A DNA stretch of 64,000 nt from Methylomarinovum caldicuralii (lineage in GTDB: Bacteria; Pseudomonadota; Gammaproteobacteria; Methylococcales; Methylothermaceae). The DNA lies in contig NZ_AP024714.1 of the NCBI RefSeq assembly GCF_033126985.1, forward strand, positions 1,178,001 to 1,242,000, in the 5' to 3' direction. How positions within the stretch are numbered: position 1 is the first letter of the stretch; every line of letters starts with the position of its first letter. The position numbers and the translations under genes are program-made. Below the pieces are notes generated by a model. The model searched no databases, had not been told where the DNA came from, and saw only the letters and a list, made by a program, of their open reading frames with translations. Of the stretch, positions 1-9,732 are shown in pieces.

Positions 1-1
1 G

Positions 2-253
2 TGTGCCGCAGGTCTGCAGGTCGATGCCCGTCTGGCCCGTTTGGAACGGATGCTGGCGGAAACCCGCGAATGGCTGCAGGCCGCCGGTCCGGCGGAGGGA
101 ACCGGCGGGGCGGTCGCCTATCAGACCGCGATTGAGCGGATCCGGGAAGGGGCCGGCGTTGAGGAACTGGTGAGCGAGTGCGGTTTCACCCGCGAGGAGG
201 CCAACCTGCTGATCCGCCTGCACCGCGACGAAACCGGCGCCGGTTTCTCCTGA
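2..253 (+). CDS. DUF2802 family protein, C-terminal part (5' end outside window)
   Basis: The reading frame is open from base 2 and ends with a stop at 253, so only the last ~83 residues are visible. The tail carries the DUF2802 pattern: a helix with YQTAIERIREGA, then VEELVSECGFTREEANLLIRLH, which looks like a small helix-turn-helix. In many gammaproteobacteria such proteins sit at the end of a chemotaxis/flagellar cluster, after cheW-type genes, and the FlhB-like and FliK-like genes next door fit that setting. The molecular function of DUF2802 is not established. The start lies outside the window, and the internal ATG at 50 is not a credible start because coding-like sequence continues upstream. 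Confidence 0.75.
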   Translation, partial: CAAGLQVDARLARLERMLAETREWLQAAGPAEGTGGAVAYQTAIERIREGAGVEELVSECGFTREEANLLIRLHRDETGAGFS

Positions 254-261
254 CGCCCGCC

Positions 262-558
262 TCAGTCCGCCTCCGGGCCTGACTTGCCGCTGAGCCAGTA
301 AGCGAAGGCGATCACCTCGGCGACGGCCACGTACAGCTCCCTTGGAATCTCCTCGCCTAGCGGCACCCGCGATAAGACCTTGGCCAGCTGTGGATCGTGG
401 TGCACTGGCACCTGGTGGTCTTCCCCGGTGGCGATGATGCGCCCGGCGGTTTCCCCGTGGCCTTTGGCGACGATGCGGGGAGCCGAGGTGCCGTCGTATT
501 TGAGGGCCACGGCCAAGTCCGGCGGATTGACGGTCGTGGTGTCGGGTTTGCGGCTCAT
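262..558 (-). CDS. FlhB C-terminal-like protein (EscU/YscU/HrcU family)
   Basis: A 98-residue protein matching only the cytoplasmic, post-cleavage part of FlhB, the export-gate switch of flagellar type III secretion. It shows PPDLAVALKYD near residue 14, ARG-type IVAKGHGE, then VPVHHDPQLAKVL and a C-terminal IPRELYVAVAEVIAF helix. These are hallmarks of the FlhB_C fold. The autocleavage motif NPTH of full FlhB is replaced by NPPD, so self-cleavage is not expected. The membrane domain is absent. Stand-alone proteins of this kind can partly replace the FlhB C-domain in some bacteria (family knowledge). The ATG at 558 overlaps the end of the upstream FliK-like gene by 4 bases, so the two are probably co-translated. 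A role in substrate-specificity switching is inferred. Confidence 0.85.
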   Translation of the reverse strand: MSRKPDTTTVNPPDLAVALKYDGTSAPRIVAKGHGETAGRIIATGEDHQVPVHHDPQLAKVLSRVPLGEEIPRELYVAVAEVIAFAYWLSGKSGPEAD

Positions 559-1703
559 GCTTCCTCGTTCAGCAAGGGTCCTGCGGCGGCCGGTTCCGGG
601 GTCGGGGGCGGCAGCGGCCGTTCCGTCACCTGCAAGCGGGCCGGCGTCAGCCCCGCCAGGGACAGGCGTCGTTCCAGTTGTTCCAGATGCTGCGCGAACA
701 GGCGCCGGGTGTCCGGCCGCTCCCCCCAGAAGTAACTGCTGATCTGCCGCCCGCTCAGGACGATGCGGGCCCGGATCGTGCCCAGGGATGCCGGCTGCAG
801 TTCCAGGTCCACCGACCACAGCGGCCGGGAAGCTTCCGCATCAGCGCCGTTTCTTTCCTGTTCCCTTTTGATGACCAGGGTCAGCACCTCCAGGCTTTGG
901 TCATCGTGATAGGGGATCTCTAGATGCCAGACGGTTTCGGGGCGGTCCGGTTGCGGCAGTGAGGCCAGCTGGTCGACGGTGATCCGGGCCAGCGCCGCGG
1001 TGACTTTCCGGCTCAGGGAATCGAGCAGGGTTTCCAGCGTCCGGGAGTGGGCCTCCCTTGACGGGAGTGTATCGGATGGGGAGGATGCGTGCTCTGGAGA
1101 CGGATGCAGCGGCAGGGCTGGGCGCTCGCGAAGGGCGTCCGCCAATTGCCGGAGCTGGTGTTTGAGATCCGGCGGCCGGGAGGCGGCGGACGCCTCCGCC
1201 GGGATATCGGCAAACAGCCCGCTGCGGCGGACGGCCTGGCGCAGACGGTCGGGGGAAACCAGCTCGGTCTGCCGTGGCAGTGCCTGCCGCAATTGTTCGA
1301 GCTGACGGCGTACCGGTTCGGGTATTCGGGGGTCGCCGGCCAGTTGCAGCAGGGCCGGCAGGCTCTGGGTCAGCGGCTGTTGCTGCGGCAGGACATTGCG
1401 GAGCAGTTGGGCGGGGGCGTCGCCACTGGAAGCCGGTTGCAGCACCCGCAGCTGGGGTTGCGGGCCGCCCTGGACGACCTCCAGCCGGACCTGTCCCCCG
1501 GCGGGCAGGGAAACCTGCGTGTCGGCGATCACCCGGCTGCCGAGCATTTCCAGCATCACCTGGTTGGGACCGGTCTGGGCCAGCACCCGGGCCTGGATGC
1601 GCTGTCCCGGCTGCAATACCTGCAACGGGGGAACCGGTTGGGAAGGGGCGCTGCTGCGCCCGAGCACCGGAATCAGCGCTTGCAGGGCCCGGCGGATTTC
1701 CAT
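555..1703 (-). CDS. FliK-like flagellar hook-length control protein (first of two)
   Basis: A 382-residue protein with a Gln/Pro/Leu-rich N-terminal half and a C-terminal domain resembling Flg_hook: WSVDLELQPASLGTIRARIVL, close to the family's 'L.LhP..LG.v.v.l' pattern, then a helical RRLFAQHLEQLERRL segment. FliK measures hook length during export and, through FlhB, switches the apparatus from hook to filament substrates. Here the next gene downstream encodes a FlhB C-domain homologue, a telling pairing. A second FliK gene lies in the fliE operon at 45151. This copy may serve another stage or be a paralogue that works with the FlhB-like protein. The ATG at 1703 sits 3 bases after the HDOD gene, suggesting one transcript. 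Longer upstream reading frame is only a shadow of that gene. Confidence 0.8.
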   Translation of the reverse strand: MEIRRALQALIPVLGRSSAPSQPVPPLQVLQPGQRIQARVLAQTGPNQVMLEMLGSRVIADTQVSLPAGGQVRLEVVQGGPQPQLRVLQPASSGDAPAQLLRNVLPQQQPLTQSLPALLQLAGDPRIPEPVRRQLEQLRQALPRQTELVSPDRLRQAVRRSGLFADIPAEASAASRPPDLKHQLRQLADALRERPALPLHPSPEHASSPSDTLPSREAHSRTLETLLDSLSRKVTAALARITVDQLASLPQPDRPETVWHLEIPYHDDQSLEVLTLVIKREQERNGADAEASRPLWSVDLELQPASLGTIRARIVLSGRQISSYFWGERPDTRRLFAQHLEQLERRLSLAGLTPARLQVTERPLPPPTPEPAAAGPLLNEEA

Positions 1704-1705
1704 GT

Positions 1706-2596
1706 TCAGAAGGCCAGCATCTTCTGAATCTGCCAGATTTCCTCCCGCGCGGTTTCCAGCACGTTCATGCTGGTGTCGGCGTCCAGCCGTCCGGCGAGCA
1801 GTTTGCGGTAGGCGGGCACGGTGTCGATCCGGGGAACCTGGCGGATCTCCGGGGAACCGATGAAACTGTGCAGCTGCGACACCAGGACGATGTCGAGATA
1901 GTCCGGTTCCGGGCCTGCGTCGTGGAACCAGTCCTCGGCTTTGCGGGCGATGACGGCGAAGTCCTCGGGGAAGTCCCAGCGCCGCATGATGGCCGCCCCC
2001 ACCGGCCCCCGCAGTCTGGCGATGGTGTGCTCCAGTTCCGCAGGATCGCTGAGCAGGTCCATGTGGGCATCGGCGAAGGTCAGTACCGGCACCGCGCCGA
2101 TGTCGTGGATCAGACCGATGAGCATGGCCCGGTCCGGATCGAAGCCGGGGGTCTTGTGGGCCAGCACGGCGCAGATGGCGGCCACGTAGCTGCTGTGCCG
2201 CCAGAGGGCGTTCATGCGTTTCCGGATCCGGTGGGACTTGGCCTGGAACACCGCCTTGAGCGCCAGGGTGGTGATGATGTGCTGTGCCGCCTTGAGGCCC
2301 AGGCGGGTGAGGGCCTGGGGGCAGCTTTCGATGCGGCGTCGCCCCCGGTACAGGGGGCTGTTGGCGATCTGGATCAGGCGGGCGGTGATGACCGGGTCCA
2401 TCTGCACCACCTTGGCGATTTTGGTGTTGCTGGCCTTGGGATCGTTGATGGCGCGGCGAATCTTGAGGGAAATGTCGGGAATGGTGGGGAGGGAGAGCTT
2501 GTTTTCCTTCAGGGCCCGGCAGCACTCCCGGAAGAAGGGACCGGCGTGTTCCAGCGCTTCGGGAGTATCAGTCTCGGTCTGGGAGGGCGCGGGCAT
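1706..2596 (-). CDS. HDOD domain signalling protein
   Basis: A 296-residue soluble protein. The HDOD core starts with LPTIPDISLKIRRAINDP near residue 36, followed by ITARLIQIANSPLY and a conserved ALTRLGLKAAQHII segment. A remnant of the HD signature is seen in GLIHDIGAVPVL. HDOD proteins are HD-fold relatives thought to act as regulatory or scaffold modules in signalling, often tied to motility, and most lack enzymatic activity. It begins a short minus-strand operon with the FliK-like and FlhB-like genes, so a flagellar or chemotactic role is likely but inferred. The start is the first ATG after an ~95-base gap that carries the lysS terminator. Confidence 0.88.
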   Translation of the reverse strand: MPAPSQTETDTPEALEHAGPFFRECCRALKENKLSLPTIPDISLKIRRAINDPKASNTKIAKVVQMDPVITARLIQIANSPLYRGRRRIESCPQALTRLGLKAAQHIITTLALKAVFQAKSHRIRKRMNALWRHSSYVAAICAVLAHKTPGFDPDRAMLIGLIHDIGAVPVLTFADAHMDLLSDPAELEHTIARLRGPVGAAIMRRWDFPEDFAVIARKAEDWFHDAGPEPDYLDIVLVSQLHSFIGSPEIRQVPRIDTVPAYRKLLAGRLDADTSMNVLETAREEIWQIQKMLAF

Positions 2597-2652
2597 AAGC
2601 GGGTGTTTTTGTCGGCGTTGTCCTCATCAAGTCTAGCCGTTTTCGCAACAAA

Positions 2653-2689
2653 CGGCAGGGCGGTGGTGCGGGAAACCACCGCCCTGCCG
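2653..2689 (-). terminator. Rho-independent terminator of lysS
   Basis: A perfect 15-base-pair stem (CGGCAGGGCGGTGGT pairing with its complement) with a 7-base loop lies 3 bases after the lysS stop. On the minus strand it is followed by TTTGTTG, a short U-rich tail. Confidence 0.75.
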
Positions 2690-2691
2690 GT

Positions 2692-4215
2692 TCACTCCGA
2701 TGGGCCGGCATTGTCCGCCTTGTCCCGCCGCGGCCGCAGATGGGGGAACAGCAGCACGTCGCGGATCGACGGCGAATCGGTCAGCAGCATTACCAGCCGG
2801 TCGATGCCGATGCCTTCGCCGGCGGTTGGCGGCATGCCGTGTTCCAGGGCGATGATGTAGTCCTCGTCGAAGTGCATCGCCTCCTCGTCGCCGGCATCCT
2901 TGGCTTCCACCTGTTTGCGGAAGCGTTCGGCCTGGTCCTCAGGGTCGTTGAGCTCGGTGAAGCCGTTGGCGATCTCGCGCCCGGCGATGAAGAGCTCGAA
3001 GCGGTCGGTGACCTCCGGGTTTTGGTCGTTGCGCCGCGCCAGGGGGGAGACTTCCACCGGATATTCGGTGATGAAGGTGGGGTCGAGCAGCTTGGGTTCG
3101 ACGCTCTTTTCGAAGATCTCGGTCTGCACCTTTCCCAGCCCCCAGGTAGGCAGCACCGGAATCTCCAGCCTTTCCGCCACCCGGCGGGCGCTTTCCAGGT
3201 TGTCCACGTCCTCGGCCGCCAGCCCCGGGTTGAACTTCAGCAGCGACTCGAACAGGGTGTAGCGCTGGAACGGCCGGCCGAAGTCGTACTCGCGTCCCTG
3301 GTAGGTGACGGTCGCGCTGCCGAGGACCGATTCGGCCAGCTCCCGCAGCAGGGTTTCGGTCAGGTCCATCAGCTCCGGGTATTCGGCGTAGGCCTGGTAG
3401 AACTCCAGCATGGTGAATTCCGGATTGTGCTGGGTCGAGAGGCCCTCGTTGCGGAAGTTGCGGTTGATTTCGAAGACCCGCTCGAAGCCGCCCACCACCA
3501 GGCGTTTAAGATACAGCTCCGGGGCGATGCGCAGGTACAGCTGCATGTCGAGGGCGTTGTGGTAGGTGATGAAGGGGCGGGCGGCGGCGCCGCCGGGGAT
3601 CACCTGCATCATCGGGGTTTCGACTTCGAGGAAGTCGCGGTCGATGAGGAACTGGCGGATGCGCTGCACCATCTGGGAGCGGATGATGAAGGTGCGGCGG
3701 CTGACCTCGTTCATGATCAGGTCGAGGTAGCGCTGGCGGTAGCGGGCCTCGCGGTCGGTGAGGCCGTGATATTTCTCCGGCAGGGGGCGCAGGCACTTGG
3801 CCAGCAGGCGGATTTCGTCCACCTTCACCGACAGCTCGCCGGTCTTGGTCTTGAACAGCACGCCCTCGGCGCCGAGGATGTCGCCCACATCCCATTTCTT
3901 GAATTCCTGATACAGGCCGTCGGGCAAATTGTCGCGGGTGACGAACAGCTGGATGCGCCCGGAATAGTCCTGGATGTGGCAGAAGCTGGCCTTGCCCATG
4001 ATCCGCCGGGTCATCATCCGCCCGGCGACCCGCACCCGCAGCGGGGTTTGCTCGAAGAACTCGGCCGGTTTGTCGTCATAGCGGGCGTGGAGCTCGGCGG
4101 CGACGCTGTCGCGGCGGAAATCGGTGGGATAGGAGAAGCCGGCCTCGCGCAGGGCCGCGAGCTTGGCCCTGCGCTGGGCGATGAGGTCTTGTTCGGTATT
4201 GGTTTTCGTGTTCAT
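2692..4215 (-). CDS. lysS: Lysine--tRNA ligase, class II
   Basis: A 507-residue class II lysyl-tRNA synthetase that activates lysine with ATP and charges tRNA-Lys in the cytoplasm. The N-terminal OB-fold anticodon-binding domain covers about residues 60-150 ([24 protein letters not shown]). The catalytic core shows motif 1 ([16 protein letters not shown]), motif 2 ([11 protein letters not shown]) and motif 3 ([13 protein letters not shown]). Its length is typical (E. coli 505). It follows prfB by 24 bases, the conserved gammaproteobacterial prfB-lysS operon, and a strong terminator follows it. The ATG at 4215 starts [19 protein letters not shown], matching family N-termini. Confidence 0.97.
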   Translation of the reverse strand: MNTKTNTEQDLIAQRRAKLAALREAGFSYPTDFRRDSVAAELHARYDDKPAEFFEQTPLRVRVAGRMMTRRIMGKASFCHIQDYSGRIQLFVTRDNLPDGLYQEFKKWDVGDILGAEGVLFKTKTGELSVKVDEIRLLAKCLRPLPEKYHGLTDREARYRQRYLDLIMNEVSRRTFIIRSQMVQRIRQFLIDRDFLEVETPMMQVIPGGAAARPFITYHNALDMQLYLRIAPELYLKRLVVGGFERVFEINRNFRNEGLSTQHNPEFTMLEFYQAYAEYPELMDLTETLLRELAESVLGSATVTYQGREYDFGRPFQRYTLFESLLKFNPGLAAEDVDNLESARRVAERLEIPVLPTWGLGKVQTEIFEKSVEPKLLDPTFITEYPVEVSPLARRNDQNPEVTDRFELFIAGREIANGFTELNDPEDQAERFRKQVEAKDAGDEEAMHFDEDYIIALEHGMPPTAGEGIGIDRLVMLLTDSPSIRDVLLFPHLRPRRDKADNAGPSE

Positions 4216-4239
4216 TGATGTCTGGTGTGGGTTGAAAGA

Positions 4240-5344
<1,105 letters not shown>

Positions 5345-5437
5345 CGTCTCCTCGCGTTGGATAGAAATCGGATAATTTTACCTTAATTGACGTTTGTCGC
5401 CGCGTTAAGTTGACCGCCCTTAGACCGGGAGGATGCC

Positions 5438-6292
5438 ATGACACTGGAAACCGCGCTCCGGGATTATCTGGCCCAACAGCTTCGGGTGGTGGAGGCGGAG
5501 GAAGCCGGGATCGTTCAGGACACCGATCCGGAGCCGCTGCACCGTTTCCGGGTCGCCCTGCGCCGCAGCCGCGCCGTGCTGGGGGAGATGCAGGCGGAGG
5601 TGGTGCCGAAACTGGCCGGCCTGCGCCGGCAGATGGCCGCCGTCATGCGCCGGACCAACGCCCGCCGCGATGCCGACGTCTTCCTGGCGCTGCTGCCGAC
5701 GTGGCGCGGGCAGGTGCTGGATTTTCTCGCCGACGGCATCGAGGGGCTGGAACGGCCGCTGAGGCGGCAGCGCGAGGAAGCCCACCGGCAGGTGCTCGCG
5801 CTGCTCGGAAGCGAGGAATACAGGAAGCTGAAGAACGACTGGCACGCCTGGCTGACGGCCCCGCCGGGGGCGTGGCTGGCGGCGGAGCAGACCGAACCGC
5901 CGGCGGAGATTCTGCAGCGCCACATTGCAAGGCGGCGTAAGAAGGTCAAAAAGCGGCTGCGGACGCTGGCGCGCGATGCGGCGCCGGAAGCGGTGCACCG
6001 CCTGCGGATTGCGGTGAAGAAGCTGCGTTACCTGCTGGAGTTCGCCGCCGCCAGCGGGGAAATCGCAGGTGCGAAGCAGGCCATCGCCCGTCTCAAGGAA
6101 TTGCAGGACTGGCTCGGCGCCCATCACGATGCAGCGGTCCAGTCTGCCTGGCTGGGGCGGATATTGACCGAAGCGCCGCGCCTGTCCCGCCACACCGCAG
6201 CCGTCATCGGTTGGCTGCTGGCAGAGCGCCAGCGGTGTCAGGCGCGGGCGCTGCGCAAACTGTCCAGGCTGTCCGGGCGTTGGGGCGACTAG
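5438..6292 (+). CDS. CHAD domain protein
   Basis: A 284-residue alpha-helical, His/Arg-rich protein made of two CHAD half-repeats. Each holds the family's conserved basic signature: LHRFRVALRRSRAVLGEM near residue 32, and VHRLRIAVKKLRYLLEF near residue 187. CHAD domains bind polyphosphate through conserved His/Lys/Arg residues (family knowledge) and often accompany CYTH triphosphate-tunnel enzymes, but no CYTH partner is visible here. The ATG at 5438 is preceded by a strong GGGAGG site. The gene is divergent from prfB and converges on the Rieske ferredoxin gene with a 2-base gap. Binding to polyphosphate granules is inferred. Confidence 0.9.
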   Translation: MTLETALRDYLAQQLRVVEAEEAGIVQDTDPEPLHRFRVALRRSRAVLGEMQAEVVPKLAGLRRQMAAVMRRTNARRDADVFLALLPTWRGQVLDFLADGIEGLERPLRRQREEAHRQVLALLGSEEYRKLKNDWHAWLTAPPGAWLAAEQTEPPAEILQRHIARRRKKVKKRLRTLARDAAPEAVHRLRIAVKKLRYLLEFAAASGEIAGAKQAIARLKELQDWLGAHHDAAVQSAWLGRILTEAPRLSRHTAAVIGWLLAERQRCQARALRKLSRLSGRWGD

Positions 6293-6294
6293 TC

Positions 6295-6609
6295 CTAGCG
6301 GTCGTCGCGCACCTGAACCATCCCGTCCTTCACCCGCACCGGGAACACGTGCAAATCCTCGTAGGCCGGAGGGCTGAGGACCTCGCCGGTCTTGATGCAG
6401 AAGCGGGCGCCGTGGCGGGGACAGACGATCACGTCGCCTTCCACCTCGCCGCTGGCGATTTCCGCCCCATCGTGGGTGCAGACGTCCTCGATGGCGTAGA
6501 ATCCGCCGTCGAGATTGAACACCGCCACCTCGGTGCCGTCGACCTCGACGACCACGTGCTGGCCCGGCTTCAGATCCTCGACCTTACAGACTTCGATCCA
6601 GTCGGACAT
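6295..6609 (-). CDS. Rieske [2Fe-2S] ferredoxin, SUF-linked
   Basis: A 104-residue soluble ferredoxin with both Rieske cluster loops: C44-T-H46 (DVCTHDGAE) and C63-P-R-H66 (VCPRHGARF), giving two Cys and two His ligands. It resembles the small ferredoxin subunits of non-heme-iron oxygenases, but no oxygenase lies nearby. Instead it is the last gene of the minus-strand suf run, ~155 bases beyond sufU. Such Rieske genes are attached to suf operons in several gammaproteobacteria, so an electron-transfer role in cluster assembly or simple co-regulation of a client protein is plausible. The gap to sufU holds a hairpin repeat, so it may have its own expression level. Confidence 0.9.
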   Translation of the reverse strand: MSDWIEVCKVEDLKPGQHVVVEVDGTEVAVFNLDGGFYAIEDVCTHDGAEIASGEVEGDVIVCPRHGARFCIKTGEVLSPPAYEDLHVFPVRVKDGMVQVRDDR

Positions 6610-6699
6610 GGGTTGAATCCCTCGTGAAGTTGTGAATTCAGGCGTCGCAGGGGACGGGTGGAAGGGCGTACCCGGCCCGGACGGGCGGGTTTCGAGCCC

Positions 6700-6726
6700 C
6701 CAGGGAAGGGTTTACGGCGTCCCTGG
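6700..6726. repeat. REP-like hairpin repeat, copy 1
   Basis: CCAGGGA, 13 bases ending in TTTACGGCG, then TCCCTGG, a 7-base-pair hairpin. It lies in the 155-base gap between sufU and the Rieske gene. The same layout with loop ending TTCACGGCG recurs at 61393, so this appears to be a dispersed repeat family. Confidence 0.55.
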
Positions 6727-6764
6727 AACCCGTTCCCTGCGGCGATCCCCAAGCTGGCATTTGC

Positions 6765-7217
6765 CTATTCGGTGCTCACCGCCTCCTGTTCGCCCTTGAT
6801 CGCCGCCTCCAGCGAATGCCAGGGCAGGGTGGCGCACTTGATCCGGGACGGATACTGGCGCACTCCGGCCAGCACCGCCAGCTTGCCCAGTTCCTCCCGC
6901 TTCAGGTCATCGTCCTGACCGGTGACGATCTTGTGGAAAACATCGAACAGTTTTTCCGCCTCCGCCAGGGTCTTGCCTTTGACGATTTCGGTCATCAGCG
7001 AGGCCGAGGCGGTGGAGATGGCGCAGCCCTGGCCCTGGAAGCTGACGTCGGCGATACGGTCGCCGTCGAGCTTCAGGTACAGGGTGATGCGGTCGCCGCA
7101 GAGGGGGTTGTGGCCCTCGATGATCCGGTCGGCGTCCTCCATGGGGCGGAAATTGCGGGGATTGCGATTGTGGTCGAAGACCACCTCCTGGTACAGATCT
7201 CTGAGATCGTCGAGCAT
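6765..7217 (-). CDS. sufU: SufU-type iron-sulfur cluster assembly protein
   Basis: A 150-residue IscU-fold protein of the SufU type. The three conserved cysteines are C40 (NPLCGD, with Asp42), C65 (GQGCAIS) and C128 (RIKCATLPW). SufU carries the insert between the second and third cysteine that separates it from IscU. In Bacillus it is a zinc-dependent sulfurtransferase taking persulfide sulfur from SufS (family knowledge), and that role is likely here since no sufE is seen. Its ATG overlaps the sufS stop by one base, so it is translated with sufS. The longer reading frame to 7349 lies inside sufS and is not used. Confidence 0.93.
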   Translation of the reverse strand: MLDDLRDLYQEVVFDHNRNPRNFRPMEDADRIIEGHNPLCGDRITLYLKLDGDRIADVSFQGQGCAISTASASLMTEIVKGKTLAEAEKLFDVFHKIVTGQDDDLKREELGKLAVLAGVRQYPSRIKCATLPWHSLEAAIKGEQEAVSTE

Positions 7218-8440
7218 CAGCTGAACACCTTGATGATTTCCTTGAGTGCATAGATGAGCAGATCCACCTCCTCGCGGGTGTTGTACATCCCGAAGGAGGC
7301 GCGGGCGGTGGCGGGCACCCGGAAGAAGTCCATCACCGGCATGGCACAATGGTGGCCAGCCCGGACCGCGATGCCGTAATGATCGAGGAAGGTGCCCAAG
7401 TCGTGGGGATGGACCCGGTCTACCACGAACGACAGAATCGCCCCCTTGTGCCGGGCGGTGCCGATCAGGCGCAGACCCGGCACTTCAGCGGCGCGCTCGG
7501 TGGCGTATTGAATGAGGTCGTGCTCGTGGGCGGCGATGGCCTCCAGGCCGATTCCCTGCACGTACTCGATGGCCGCCGCCAGCCCGACCGCCTCGGCGAT
7601 GGCCGGGGTGCCGGCTTCGAATTTGTAGGGCGGATCGGCGTATTCGGTCTTCTCGAAGGTGACGGTGCGGATCATTTCCCCGCCCCCCTGCCACGGCGGC
7701 ATCGCCTCGAGCAGCCCGCGCCGGCCGTAGAGGGCGCCGATGCCGGTGGGGCCGTAAACCTTGTGGCCGGAGAAGGCGTAGAAGTCGCAGCCGAGCGCCT
7801 GCACGTCCACCGCCAGGTGAGGGACCGCCTGGGCGCCGTCCACCAGCACTTTGGCCCCGTGGGCGTGGGCCATGTCGATCAGCCGTTCGACCGGATTGAT
7901 GGTGCCGAGAGCGTTGGACATATGGGTCACCGCCACCAGCTTGGTGCGGGCCGTCAGCAGCCGTTCGAATGCTTCCAGCAGCAGTTCGCCATGGGTGTCG
8001 ATGGGGGCCACCTTCAGCACCGCCCCGGTCTGCTGGCATACCAGCTGCCAGGGAACGATGTTGGAGTGGTGCTCCATGGCGGTGATGAGGATTTCGTCGC
8101 CTTCCTTGAGGTTGGAGTGCCCCCAGCTCTGGGCCACCAGATTGATGGCTTCGGTGGTGCCGCGGACGAAGACGATTTCCTCCACCGCCTCGGCATTCAG
8201 GAACTGGCGCACAGTCTCGCGGGCGGCCTCGTACCTGGCGGTGGCGCGCTCGCCCAGGGTGTGGACGCTGCGGTGGATGTTGGCAAAGTCGCGGCGGTAG
8301 AAGTCCGCCAGGGTGTCGATGACGGCATTGGGCTTCTGGGCGCTGGCGGCGTTGTCCAGGTACACCAGCGGCTTGCCGCGCACCTGCTGCGCCAGGATGG
8401 GGAAATCGGCACGGATGCGATCGATGGGGTAAGCGCTCAT
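7217..8440 (-). CDS. sufS: Cysteine desulfurase SufS
   Basis: A 407-residue PLP enzyme (class V aminotransferase fold, group II desulfurase) that removes sulfur from cysteine as an enzyme-bound persulfide. The PLP lysine lies in FSGHKVYGPTG. The catalytic Cys is in RAGHHCAMPVMDFF near residue 367. YLDNAASAQKP at residue 27 and THMSNALGTINPV are further family signatures. It overlaps the sufD end by 4 bases and sufU by 1, so the genes form a tightly coupled operon. MSAYPIDRIRADFP at ATG 8440 is the start, and the longer open frame upstream is inside sufD. Confidence 0.96.
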   Translation of the reverse strand: MSAYPIDRIRADFPILAQQVRGKPLVYLDNAASAQKPNAVIDTLADFYRRDFANIHRSVHTLGERATARYEAARETVRQFLNAEAVEEIVFVRGTTEAINLVAQSWGHSNLKEGDEILITAMEHHSNIVPWQLVCQQTGAVLKVAPIDTHGELLLEAFERLLTARTKLVAVTHMSNALGTINPVERLIDMAHAHGAKVLVDGAQAVPHLAVDVQALGCDFYAFSGHKVYGPTGIGALYGRRGLLEAMPPWQGGGEMIRTVTFEKTEYADPPYKFEAGTPAIAEAVGLAAAIEYVQGIGLEAIAAHEHDLIQYATERAAEVPGLRLIGTARHKGAILSFVVDRVHPHDLGTFLDHYGIAVRAGHHCAMPVMDFFRVPATARASFGMYNTREEVDLLIYALKEIIKVFS

Positions 8441-9732
8441 GATTCCTCGTCCAGTTCGATGGCGTCGAAGCGATCGTCCAGTCGCCGGTGCAGATAGGCC
8501 CGCAGCGGGACGATCCCGACCTGCTCGATCAGTTCGTTGACGAAGCCGTAGAGCAGCAGCTGGCGCGCGGCCGCCTGATCGATGCCGCGGGTTTCCAGGT
8601 AGAACAGGGCGTCGGGATCGAGCTGGCCGACGGTGACGCCGTGGGCGCACTTGACGTCGTCGGCGTAGATCTCCAGCTGCGGCTTGGTGTCGATCTCGGC
8701 GTCGTCCGACAGCAGCAGGTTGCGGTTGTTCATTTCCGCATCGGTGCGCTGGGCGCCGGGTTCGACGACGATGCGGCCCTGGAACACGCTGCGGCCGCGC
8801 TGCTCGGCGATGGCCTTGTAGGCTTCGCGGCTGACGCTGTCCGGGCGGGCGTGGATCAGCCGGGTGTGGCTGTCCAGATGACGGCGGCCGTCGGCCCAGT
8901 GGAGGCCGTCGAAGCGGGTCTCACAGCCCTGCCCCAGGCGGGCGTGGATGTCGCTGCGGGCCAAGAGGGCACCGAGGGCGAAGTGGGTCTGGCGGCAGCG
9001 GGCGCCGTCGGCCTGATCGACGTAGAAGCCGCCGAAGTGGAAGGCGCGATCGTGTTCCTCCTGAATCTTGACGTGATCCAGCGCCGCGTTCTCCGCCAGC
9101 ACCACTTCGGTGACGTGGGCGGTCAGGCCGGCCTCGACGCCGGCGTAGGACTCGATCACCGTCGCCCTGGCGCCCGCTTCCAGGCGGATCAGATGGCGGG
9201 TGAGGGCGGCGGCGGGCTGGGTCTGGATGTGAAGGATCTGGACCGGGTGTTCCAGTTCGACGCCGCTTTGCAGCCACAGCAGCATCCCGCCGTGGAACAG
9301 GGCGGTGTTGTAGGCGATGAAACCGTGGTCTTCGTCCACCGCCTGGCCGAGAATCCGGCTCACCTGATCGGGATGGCGGCGCAGGGCGCTGTCCAGATCA
9401 CACAGGATTACGTCGCCGGCCAGGGCCGGATGGGACAGGTCACGGTGGAAATGACCGTCGATGAAGACCAGGTGCCAGCAGTCGGCCAACAGGCGCTGCT
9501 GAACCCAGGCCACGTCCACCTGGCCGGATTCGGCGGCGACGGGAAAGCGTTTGCGCGCGATCGGGGTGACGTTGGTGTAGCGCCATTCCTCCTCGCGGGG
9601 GGAGGGGAAACCGCAGGCAACGAAACGTTCCAGGGCCTTGCGGCGCAGGCCGGCGAGCCAGGCCGGGGCGTTTTCCGCCAGCACGTCGGTGTGCCGGCGC
9701 AGCGGTTCGATCACTTCGGCAGGGAGCGTCAT
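8437..9732 (-). CDS. sufD: SUF complex scaffold subunit SufD
   Basis: A 431-residue beta-helix protein of the SufB/SufD family. The C-terminal core shows GRSVFQGRIVVEPGAQRTDA, NNRNLLLSDDAEIDTKPQLE and CAHGVTVGQLD, the conserved SufD signature including the His of KCAHG. SufD pairs with SufB and SufC to make SufBC2D, where nascent clusters are built. EEEWRYTNVTPI at residue 48 is the usual N-terminal motif. Its ATG at 9732 overlaps the sufC stop (ATGA). Length is close to E. coli SufD (423). Confidence 0.95.
   Translation of the reverse strand: MTLPAEVIEPLRRHTDVLAENAPAWLAGLRRKALERFVACGFPSPREEEWRYTNVTPIARKRFPVAAESGQVDVAWVQQRLLADCWHLVFIDGHFHRDLSHPALAGDVILCDLDSALRRHPDQVSRILGQAVDEDHGFIAYNTALFHGGMLLWLQSGVELEHPVQILHIQTQPAAALTRHLIRLEAGARATVIESYAGVEAGLTAHVTEVVLAENAALDHVKIQEEHDRAFHFGGFYVDQADGARCRQTHFALGALLARSDIHARLGQGCETRFDGLHWADGRRHLDSHTRLIHARPDSVSREAYKAIAEQRGRSVFQGRIVVEPGAQRTDAEMNNRNLLLSDDAEIDTKPQLEIYADDVKCAHGVTVGQLDPDALFYLETRGIDQAAARQLLLYGFVNELIEQVGIVPLRAYLHRRLDDRFDAIELDEES

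Noticed and set aside
1274-2860. 528-residue plus-strand frame over the FliK-like and HDOD genes
   Set aside because: Crosses two well-supported genes and a terminator, with low-complexity composition.
2740-4218. 492-residue plus-strand frame opposite lysS
   Set aside because: Antisense shadow; lysS carries all class II synthetase motifs.
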